From NCBI RefSeq assembly GCF_963678635.1, contig NC_087063.1:81393574-81457573 (forward strand): a DNA stretch of 64,000 nt, read 5' to 3'. The stretch's first letter is position 1. Each line of letters opens with the position of its first letter. The position numbers were made by a program, and so were the translations under genes. The notes under the pieces are model-generated. The model ran no database searches. It was not told where the DNA came from and saw only the letters and a list, made by a program, of their open reading frames with translations. This DNA comes from Symsagittifera roscoffensis (Eukaryota > Xenacoelomorpha > Acoela > Convolutidae). Shown one piece after another: positions 56,651 through 64,000 of this stretch.

Positions 56651-58644
56651 TCAGCCTATACTTAAGTAATATTTCCTATGTAGATACACTTGTATGTTCG
56701 TATCAGAGAATATCACGTGTACAAGCGCGTACAATTCCCGAGGATGCAGTCTTCCTCTATTTGGATCGTACACTGGAAGCGAAAGCTCCTTCACGTCCAT
56801 TTCCACAAGGAAGTCCCTCAGCCTCGTCAAAGACAAGACTAGGTTTTCTGGGTCCACGTGCTGCTTCTCTGTCGCCCTCGTTACCAAGAAGCATAAGTAC
56901 TTTCCCGGTATCTGCGACACCGCCGGGGGTAAGGCTGCTACGCCCCCTATCCCTGGTCTTTGCTTCCAAAGGAATTTCACGTTTTGTATTCCCTCTTAAA
57001 ATCTGCCGCTAGCGCCGTCCTAAAACTCATGTCTGCGGTGATTGCTATCGCACATGTTCTGTTTGTGAGTATGAAATCACTATCTGTTAGTACTATGTTA
57101 CTTGAATATTCATTTGGTAAGTTAAAATATGACTCAACTACCCTGCCTATGTCAGGTTTCTTAGGTTCTTCGCCTGTTTCTGCTTCTAAGTTTCCTGTTT
57201 CTCTTGCTATTCTCAATTTTTTTATTATCAAGTTTTCAGTGTGGGTAAGTCCTACCCCCACTCCCCGGACAAAAATATCCATCGGCGTCCTCGTCGATCG
57301 CATACCGGGTATCAAGTCAATATTAGAAGCTGGAACGAGAAGTTGTCCTTCCTGGGCAGCCCAGGAAGGATCATCTCGTTCGGTCTTAATGTATTTCGCG
57401 CTTTCGCGATCTACGTCTTGAATCGTAACGCTGGTCTTTTCAGGGTCTGATGTCATTTCGTTCAGCCACTCTAAGACACGCAGGTTCGTCAGGTCTTGTT
57501 CATTTGACTGCTGTTGCTCATCGTCGAACTCTACTTCGGGTTTCGACCAGTCATCAACCCACTCATCGTTGTGATCATCGACTATGTCAATGTCTTGTGA
57601 CACGGTTATTTCCTCTAAACCCACTACTTCCTCCACTATTTTCTTTAGATCTATCCTATCCACTACAAAGTCGTCACCGTAAGGATTGTATTTCTTTCTT
57701 GGTCTCATCCCGTCTTTCTGACGAGTCTGCATCGTGAACGGAAGATCTGGTTCCATGTTCTTGGGAATCTCTGTCTGTTCGGAATCCTGCCAATCTTCCT
57801 CTGCGTATGGCAAGGTTTCATCGTCTGCTTCGATCTGTTCGTTGGGATCCAGGTCCAATGGTGTATCCGTACCTTCCTCTACGACTTCGTTTCCATCGTT
57901 CTTCTCCCTGGTGCCTTTTTCATTGACCTCACAAGCAGGATCCATCATTAGATAATCCCCTTCTTCCATGTCTGCAGGTATACACCAGTCTTCTGTCGAT
58001 GGATTGTGTGGCTTGATGTTCTCGTAGTGGGCGGCTCGGCCAGTACTCAGTCTATAAAAGCGTCCCTCTTGGTGCACCTCTGTAATCATGAAGGGTCCCC
58101 TCCACTTCTTCAGAAGCTTCTTTGTCCCTTTCGGTGGTATAACGTTCTGAAATACCCATACGTAGTCTCCCACCGAGTAAGCCTTTGCACCAGCTGCTTT
58201 CTTGTCGAATCTTTTCCTCTGCCTTGCCTGTGCTTGCTGAGTATTTCGTCTACACAGATCGTTCAACTCCTGTTGACGTCTGATCACATCCCTCACGTAA
58301 ACCTGTGGAGATGTTTTCTTCCCCTCATATTCTGGGTAGAAGAATGTCAAGGGTAAAGACTTCTCGTGTCCCGTCAGCATCATGTGTGGACTGACTCCAG
58401 TGGTGGAGTGTTGCGTGCTATTATAAGCTCCCATCACCTGTGGAAGGTATCTGTCCCAATCGGTCATATACCTGGAACAGTATACTCTCAGCATCGATAC
58501 TAACGTCCTATTCTGTCTTTCCACTAAGCCATTCGTCTGAGGGTGGTATGTCGTGGAGTGAGCCTGAGCGACCTGTGACCGTCTCATAAGCTCTTTCGTA
58601 AGCTCGCCTACGAAAGCTGTTCCATTGTCCGATTGAAACGTCAT
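56651..58644 (-). pseudogene. Integrase C-terminus, acidic linker and macrodomain-like tail of element D (one frameshift)
   Basis: 58644-56977 carries FQSDNGTAFVGE (second catalytic Asp), NGLVERQNRT (catalytic Glu), a basic segment (QARQRKRFDKKAAGAK), the GPF module (KKWRGPFMITEVHQEGRFYRL) and the acidic linker. It continues into the first strand of the macrodomain-like region (FILTNRTCAIAITADMS). A small deletion at about 56980 shifts frame. 56980-56651 holds the rest (LCFLVTRATEKQ, LRDFLVEMDVKELSLPVYD, SDTNIQVYL). Unlike B, the integrase C-terminus and linker are in one uninterrupted frame, showing directly that the macrodomain-like part is fused to Pol. Confidence 0.75.
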
Positions 58645-60136
58645 TGGACAACCATGTCTTGCTATCCATGTATTGATCAGGTGGTCGCATGTCTGTCATG
58701 CATATATTTTGGTGATCTATCTGCACCACCTCGTTGAATTCAGACGACTCGATCGATTGTAAAGGAAATCGCAACTTCCTTGGATCCTTGACCTGTTGGC
58801 ATGACAGACATGCTGTTACCCACTTCTCGCATGCCTTTTTCATTCCAGGCCACTCGAAGCGCTTCAGGATCCTCTGATATACTTTGTCGATCCCCTGATG
58901 GCCCATCTGATCATGCGACCTGAATAATAGTTCTGTCTGATAGAGTTGCGGCAACACTATCGCGTTAAACTTGTATAGTATAGGACTCTGTCTTCTTCTC
59001 TTCTTTTGCAAGCCACAATCCCGTCCTTGTTCAAATATAACCTCCCTTCCTTCTGTATGAAGTACTGTCTCAAGATACGATAACTGTCTTCCTCGAGGTC
59101 CCCTTTATCCGGAGAACCATTCTCGATCCACCTTTTCAGGTTGCTTGTCATGCGATCTTTTCTCTGCGCCCTTAGAAGATCCGAGAGTCTGTATCTCGCC
59201 TTCAAGTACGTCTTCATGACTCTCATCTGACTGTTCAGCTCGTTGGGCTGATGTGTGTCTTCTTCCATCTTAACGCACCAAATCTTCGCCAACGGTTGTG
59301 TTTCTTGTTGAAACGGCTGAAGATCAGTCCTGACTACCTCTTTCTGCGGCAACAGGCTTATCGAACGTTTCGATACCGCTATCGTTTCTAAGTCAGTGAA
59401 GTGATCTATCATGACCAAGACTTGGTTATAACCGCTGTCTGTCATGCATATCTTCTGGTGATCTATCTGCACGACCTCGTTGAATTCAGACGACTCAATC
59501 GATTGTAGAGGAAATCGTAATTTCCTTGGATCCTTGACCTGTTGGCATGACAGGCACGCTGTTACCCATTTCTCACATGCTTTTTTCATTCCAGGCCACT
59601 CAAAGCGCTTCAGGATCCTCTGATACACTTTGTCGATTCCTTGATGGCCCATCTGATCATGCGACCTGAATAGTAGTTCTGTCTGATAGAGTTGTGGCAA
59701 CACTATCGCGTTATATTTGTATAAGACCTTGTCTTCTTCTCTTCTCTTGCAAGCCACGATCCCGTCCTTGTTCAGATACAATCTCCCCTCCTTCTGCATG
59801 AAGTATTGTCTCAGGATCCTATAGCTGTCTTCTTCTAGGTCACCTTTGTCTGGTGCACCGTTTTCTATCCACCTTTTTAGGTTACTTGTCATGCGGTCAT
59901 TTCTTTGCGCCCTTAGTAGGTCCGAGAGTCTGTATCTCGCCTTCAAGTACGTCTTCATGACTCTCATCTGACTGTTCAGCTCGTTGGGCTGATGTGTGTC
60001 TTCTTCCATCTTAACGCACCAAATCTTCGCCAACGGTTGTGTTTCTTGTTGAAACGGCTGAAGATCAGTCCTGACTACCTCTTTCTGCGGCAACAGGCTT
60101 ATCGAACGTTTCGATACCGCTATCGTTTCTAAGTCA
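58640..60136 (-). repeat. Tandem duplication (about 0.74 kb) of tether plus integrase zinc domain in element D
   Basis: The copy at about 59396-60136 ends in VLVMIDHFT and is followed without a stop by DLETIAVSK, restarting the same region (58655-59395). The two copies are not equal. The first ~185 bases of the second copy match the first, but from about 59200 down the second copy matches element B almost exactly, including the integrase-core deletion (ICMTD joined to the CDHLINTW segment). This looks like template switching between two genomic RNAs. Confidence 0.8.
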
Positions 60137-62334
60137 TCCGCTGCGTTGTCAAAGACTCTTTCGCTTGGTATTAGGTAGCGATCACTGTCAGGATCCTGGT
60201 ACACCTCTCTGTCCAGGTTTCTCGCCCGAGTTTCCACTAGTAGCGTGTGTATCGCCAGTTCTGACAGTTCTGATCCCGAGGTCGAATCCCTGTCTGAATA
60301 GGTGTTCATTCTCGAGCTTTCTGACTTATCATCCGTCGAAGGTGTTGTGCTAGAGACTGCACGCTCCTCCAGATCATGTCCGTATTTCCTTCGCATCCAT
60401 CTGAACTCCCCGGACAAAACTTTGTTCTCTAGGTCCTGTTTCTCATCAGGAATTTTCTCGTCTATCTCGGACTCCCCGGACAAATTTCCTTGTCCCGGGT
60501 GTTGATCTTGTGATCGCTGGTTTTTCTCCTCATCCTTCTCCCCGGACAAATAGTCTTGCAGCAGATTTTGTTCTACCTCTTCACCCTCTTTTTCCCGGTC
60601 TACAAAGGTGATAGTTTTCTTTTGCTTGCCGCTCTCCCGTCCTTTCTGTCCGTAAGAAGTACTGGTTAAAATCTCCTGGGGTATTGAGGATACTAGTTGC
60701 TGAACTATTGTCCTACAATCCCTCTTGTTCTCTTCGTGCTGTTGTCTGGACGGCATGATCTTCACTTTCTCACTGACTGTTAGCGATGCCACTGCTGCTG
60801 TCCACTCGGGGTCATCTCTGGTCACTTCTCTTTCTAACAATCCACCCAGTATCCGCATCACTTGTGGTGTGACTTGCACCGTTTTATCCAATAATGAGAG
60901 GCTGTTTATATTCATGCAAGAGAGTTCCTGCTGGACCAGGTTCGAGCGCAGCAACAAATCCAAGGGGACCGGGTCCTCCCTTGACAGGATCTTTATCTCG
61001 GCTGCTTTCTCTACAGGTAACTCAGGATGCCCCGGAATTGGATGTCCAGACTTATCCAACCATCTCGTTAAGGGAAGCGCTTCATAAGTTTCTTTGTCCA
61101 GAAACGAGAATCCCTCCTTTACTTCCGCCTGATTGGCCTGCTTCTGCTCCAATCTTTCATAGAACTCAGTTTTCTTGCTGAGACTGTCAGCATTCTGATG
61201 TTTATCACGCATCCTGTGTTCGATTATCATATGGTAGCCATCCAGTCTTACTATCCATCTACCAATATAACTCTGATCCATCGAGTAGGTCTTCAACCAG
61301 GATAACGCTCTGTTGTCCACGCGTAACTTGAAGGGAGCGCTCCCCAAGTATGCACGGTACTTCTCCACGAAGGTAACTACTGCAAACATTTCTGCTTTTG
61401 GTGCGCCATATTTCATCTCTGTGTCACTCAAGACTTTGCTGCCGTATGCAATGGGACGGAGGACTGTTCTTCCGTTCCATTCTTGCTCTTGATGCAATAT
61501 TCCTGAGATGGCCACCACCGATGCGTCTGTGTCAAGAACATACATGCCCTTTTCTGTAGGCATGCCCAGCACTGGCGCTTCGCACAGTTCCCGCTTTATG
61601 TTCTCGAAAGCAACTTGTGCCTCATCGTTCCATTCGAACTTTTTCCCTTTGTTGCGCATCAGCTTCTGCATCGGGTACACCTTGTCCGCGTATCCTTTTA
61701 TGAATTCTCGGTAGTAATTGGCAAACCCTAGGAAGCTCATGAGCTGTGTGTCCGTTCTAGGAGCTTTCCATGTCAGCACAGCCTCTACTGCTTCTGGATC
61801 TGGCCTCACACCATGCCGGTCCACCATTCTTCCCAGGTACTTGATCGAATCCCTAAGGATTTCACATTTCGATGGTTTGCATTTCAAGTCTGCTCTTTTC
61901 AAACATCCGAAGACCTCATCGAGTCGATCAATGTGATCCTCCAGGGTTGGTGTCGCTATGACTACGTCATCCACGTAGCACATCAAGAGATTCCCGTACT
62001 TTTTGGTCACTCCTGTCAAAGCCTGAGCCATCAGCCTTTGAAAGGTTGCTGTTGCATTGCACAAGCCGAAGGGCATCCTCTTCCACTGGTACAACCCCAA
62101 TTCGCACGCGAATCCGGTTTTCTCCCTGTCCTTCTTTCGCAGAGGAACCTGCCAGAAGGCAGAACCCAAGTCCAATGTGGTGAAGAACTTTGCATCACCA
62201 AGTTTGGATAGGCTCTCGTCTATTCGCGGTATCGGGTACGCATCTTTAATCGTTACCGCGTTCAAGTAACGAAAGTCGCAACAAAATCTAAGCTGCCCCC
62301 TTTCTTTTTCGCCATTACTACTCCGCAAGCCCAT
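58957..62334 (-). CDS. Reverse transcriptase, RNase H, tether and integrase zinc domain of element D (open over 1125 codons)
   Basis: RT blocks RFCCDFRYLN, FTTLDLGSAFWQVPL, FGLCNATATFQRLM and CYVDDVVIATP; thumb FLGFANYYREFIKG; RNase H YVLDTDASVVAISGILHQEQ, EMFAVVTFVEKYRAYLG and KHQNADSLSKK. A ~350-residue tether with LSGE repeats follows, then the integrase HHCC domain (HDQMGHQGIDKVYQ, CLSCQQVKDP) and VVQIDHQ. It then re-enters the tether owing to the tandem duplication. The first ~13 codons are out of frame with true RT; the phase change from the upstream ORF lies at AAAGGGGGCAG near 62300. All RT catalytic residues are intact. Confidence 0.85.
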   Translation of the reverse strand: MGLRSSNGEKERGQLRFCCDFRYLNAVTIKDAYPIPRIDESLSKLGDAKFFTTLDLGSAFWQVPLRKKDREKTGFACELGLYQWKRMPFGLCNATATFQRLMAQALTGVTKKYGNLLMCYVDDVVIATPTLEDHIDRLDEVFGCLKRADLKCKPSKCEILRDSIKYLGRMVDRHGVRPDPEAVEAVLTWKAPRTDTQLMSFLGFANYYREFIKGYADKVYPMQKLMRNKGKKFEWNDEAQVAFENIKRELCEAPVLGMPTEKGMYVLDTDASVVAISGILHQEQEWNGRTVLRPIAYGSKVLSDTEMKYGAPKAEMFAVVTFVEKYRAYLGSAPFKLRVDNRALSWLKTYSMDQSYIGRWIVRLDGYHMIIEHRMRDKHQNADSLSKKTEFYERLEQKQANQAEVKEGFSFLDKETYEALPLTRWLDKSGHPIPGHPELPVEKAAEIKILSREDPVPLDLLLRSNLVQQELSCMNINSLSLLDKTVQVTPQVMRILGGLLEREVTRDDPEWTAAVASLTVSEKVKIMPSRQQHEENKRDCRTIVQQLVSSIPQEILTSTSYGQKGRESGKQKKTITFVDREKEGEEVEQNLLQDYLSGEKDEEKNQRSQDQHPGQGNLSGESEIDEKIPDEKQDLENKVLSGEFRWMRRKYGHDLEERAVSSTTPSTDDKSESSRMNTYSDRDSTSGSELSELAIHTLLVETRARNLDREVYQDPDSDRYLIPSERVFDNAADDLETIAVSKRSISLLPQKEVVRTDLQPFQQETQPLAKIWCVKMEEDTHQPNELNSQMRVMKTYLKARYRLSDLLRAQRNDRMTSNLKRWIENGAPDKGDLEEDSYRILRQYFMQKEGRLYLNKDGIVACKRREEDKVLYKYNAIVLPQLYQTELLFRSHDQMGHQGIDKVYQRILKRFEWPGMKKACEKWVTACLSCQQVKDPRKLRFPLQSIESSEFNEVVQIDHQKICMTDSGYNQVLVMIDHFTDLETIAVSKRSISLLPQKEVVRTDLQPFQQETQPLAKIWCVKMEEDTHQPNELNSQMRVMKTYLKARYRLSDLLRAQRKDRMTSNLKRWIENGSPDKGDLEEDSYRILRQYFIQKEGRLYLNKDGIVACKRREEDRVLYYTSLTR

Positions 62335-63929
62335 GGTGATTTCGAGGGTTCTATCATGTCGTATTCAAGCAACATTTCTATTTCCGCTCGGCACGCTTCC
62401 GATTTATGTGGCGTCATTCGCCTTGCGCCTTCCCTATGGGGAACGGCACCCTCTTCTAGTTCGATTTCGTGTTCGACGAAATTACAGCAACCGATGTCCG
62501 CCTTATGTTTTGAAAATACCTCGGCGTTCCGATTTAGGAGGTCCGGCAATTTTTCAAAATCTCCCTCACCTATTTTTCCTTTTAAATGTTCTATTTCTGG
62601 CAAAACCGGTTTGTCAGAATCTAGTTCATATGACGAGGGGCGTTCCGGAAAATTCGAGCAGCTTGATAAGCCGTCGTCCGTTTCGGATTTCATTGAAAAC
62701 AATTTATGAATAGATTTTAATTCATTAATTCTCTTTAAGATTTTATCTTTATTTGCATGATAAGGACAGTCTTTCACACTATATTTCTTCGAGTTTTGTG
62801 TCTCTTCATAGTCGGTCCTCATCGGCAATGCGTAACCAAGCTTCTTTCCACGCTGGATTGAAACCGTGGTGTCCAGTGTGTTCAACAACACACTGACACA
62901 CAGTCCGTTTCGCGTTACCGAGAAGCTCCGGCCTAAAATCACCGAACTCTGACTATTTGGATTCGGTACTAAGCAAATCTGTTTACTATCACTTAACGAA
63001 TTCAAATTTCTCATTCTAAAAATCGCTACTACAGCTTGTCCTGGTTGTAATTTTACTTTTCTATCCAAAAAAACTGGTACCTTATTCTCGTCTGTTATTA
63101 TCCTATTAATTGGTCTCTTAACATACTTTCGGTCCGGGTTTCTAATCCGTATTAGACCGTTGTTCAAGTCAATCATCACGTCAAAGTTCCTGACAAAATC
63201 TCTGCCCAAGATGAATTGGTCGGCGTCGTCCAGATTCTCTACCACCAGGAAGCTCATCCAAAGGTTCCGTCCTCCCATGTGAAGGACCGTCACCGGTGTT
63301 CTTCCGGCTACGTAGATAGCTCCTCGATTTGCAGCGGCTAGTCGGAGATTCGTAGGAATCAGATCTTCCCGCGTGAAGCCCATTCTCTCCCAGGTTTTTA
63401 TTGGCATCACACTCACCACCGCGCCTGTGTCCAGAAGCCCTGTGACTCCGATTTTTGTTCCGTTGGTGTCAAGCAGGTGTGCTGTCACATCTGCTTCATA
63501 TCCAATATGTACCGCGTCTTGTTCCATCATGGCGTCATGGCCTATCCTGCGGACTTTGAGTTCCTCTTCACCCAAATAGATCTGCCCCATTTGGTCATCA
63601 TCTGTTGTTATGTAAGTCCTGGTGTAGATGCTGATTCCATCCACGTTCAGCATTATTTGATACGGCCCATAGACCTCCAAGTAGCGTCCATGAAGTTTCT
63701 TCATGCGAGGGCCACCCGTCGTTAGTAGTGCTCGCACAGCTCTCGACTCAGTGCGTGGCTCCACCTGCCTCAGATAATCTGCATATGTGTCCAAATGCAT
63801 TAAAGTGAACTCTGATGGTTCACTCAAATTTCTTATTACCTGGTGTCCAGCCACTGAGATTATCGACTGTATCTTCTTTCCCTGCGGCGCCATGCCGAAC
63901 CTCTTACCGGAGATCACTTTAAGTTTCAT
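62262..63929 (-). CDS. Protease and RT N-terminus of element D (open over 555 codons)
   Basis: Contains the pre-protease region (SIISVAGHQVIRNLSEPSEF), the protease active site LLDTGAVVSVMP, flap/C-terminal FILGRDFVRNFDVMIDLNNG, a linker (VPNPNSQSSVILGRSFSV, KKLGYALPMRTDYEETQN, DGLSSCSNFPERPS) and the RT start (CCNFVEHEIELEE, IEPSKSPWACGVVMAKKKGG). It then runs out of frame at the G run where the 1125-codon ORF takes over. The apparent start is internal; Gag continues upstream beyond the window. Confidence 0.82.
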   Translation of the reverse strand: MKLKVISGKRFGMAPQGKKIQSIISVAGHQVIRNLSEPSEFTLMHLDTYADYLRQVEPRTESRAVRALLTTGGPRMKKLHGRYLEVYGPYQIMLNVDGISIYTRTYITTDDDQMGQIYLGEEELKVRRIGHDAMMEQDAVHIGYEADVTAHLLDTNGTKIGVTGLLDTGAVVSVMPIKTWERMGFTREDLIPTNLRLAAANRGAIYVAGRTPVTVLHMGGRNLWMSFLVVENLDDADQFILGRDFVRNFDVMIDLNNGLIRIRNPDRKYVKRPINRIITDENKVPVFLDRKVKLQPGQAVVAIFRMRNLNSLSDSKQICLVPNPNSQSSVILGRSFSVTRNGLCVSVLLNTLDTTVSIQRGKKLGYALPMRTDYEETQNSKKYSVKDCPYHANKDKILKRINELKSIHKLFSMKSETDDGLSSCSNFPERPSSYELDSDKPVLPEIEHLKGKIGEGDFEKLPDLLNRNAEVFSKHKADIGCCNFVEHEIELEEGAVPHREGARRMTPHKSEACRAEIEMLLEYDMIEPSKSPWACGVVMAKKKGGSLDFVATFVT

Positions 63930-64000
63930 ATCTAAACTGCTTGGTGTTTTCGTCTCTTCGAACTCCGTTGCCTCGAAGGTATTCAGTTGCTCCTGAAGCT
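63930..64000 (-). pseudogene. End of Gag of element D, cut by window edge
   Basis: The minus strand encodes residues matching LQEQLNTFEATEFEETK of element B (linker between zinc knuckles and protease), probably in the same chain as the protease. Too short to say more. Confidence 0.6.

Larger units (their letters stand above)
51017..64000 (-). mobile_element. Element D: family-1 Ty3/gypsy copy nested in element E, open at right edge
   Basis: Minus-strand order from the right edge: end of gag, protease, RT, RNase H, tether, duplicated integrase region, integrase C-terminus, macrodomain-like tail, spacer, ORF3 (N-terminal half), 3' LTR. ORF3 is cut by a ~4.8 kb deletion relative to B. The frames are much better preserved than in B (1125- and 555-codon open stretches). 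This fits its position inside the already young element E. Confidence 0.87.

Overview
The window looks like a repeat-dense stretch of a nematode chromosome, most likely Caenorhabditis or a close relative. Three things point that way: a small split gene at the left end with worm-style splice sites and a trans-splice acceptor just before its start codon; a C-type lectin-like product, a family greatly expanded in Caenorhabditis; and Cer-like Ty3/gypsy retrotransposons filling almost everything else. I see no bacterial genes, tRNA, rRNA or CRISPR. Layout: 1-3.9 kb holds a secreted C-type lectin-like gene on the minus strand, open at the left edge. 3.9-5.6 kb is AT-rich DNA plus an unassigned stretch. 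5.6-13.16 kb is element A, a decayed and truncated gypsy copy (partial 5' LTR, leader, gag, protease) ending in an inverted duplication. 13.16-14.13 kb is a 5'-truncated LINE reverse-transcriptase relic. 14.126-37.539 kb is element B, an LTR-to-LTR element of about 23.4 kb. 37.8-38.1 kb is a GIY-YIG fragment of Penelope type. 38.484-51.016 kb is element E, a second, related family (B-like genes, different LTR). 51.017 kb to the right edge is element D, same family as B, inserted inside the 5' LTR of E. All four gypsy copies lie on the minus strand. The shared gene order, read on the minus strand, is: 5' LTR, primer-binding site, a 2.6-3 kb leader full of short repeats, Gag (long coiled-coil N-terminus, capsid-like region, two CCHC knuckles), aspartic protease, reverse transcriptase, RNase H, a long tether, integrase, an acidic linker, a macrodomain-like C-terminus, a ~0.35 kb spacer, then a very long third coding region (ORF3, ~8 kb in B) and the 3' LTR. 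ORF3 occupies the env position but does not look like a glycoprotein. It carries a coiled coil, a complete SGNH (GDSL) hydrolase motif set, a second degenerate SGNH-like module, helical segments and a cysteine-rich C-terminal region. The C-terminal part is conserved between the two diverged families, which argues that it is a genuine element gene. The macrodomain-like Pol tail and the SGNH-bearing ORF3 are the most unusual content. All copies are broken: B by many stops and frameshifts; E by a deletion that removes integrase, macrodomain and SGNH modules although its LTRs are nearly identical; D by a 4.8 kb ORF3 deletion and a mosaic tandem duplication in integrase. B and D also share an integrase-core deletion and a frame change inside RT. 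These copies therefore probably moved in trans using proteins from an intact relative outside the window.
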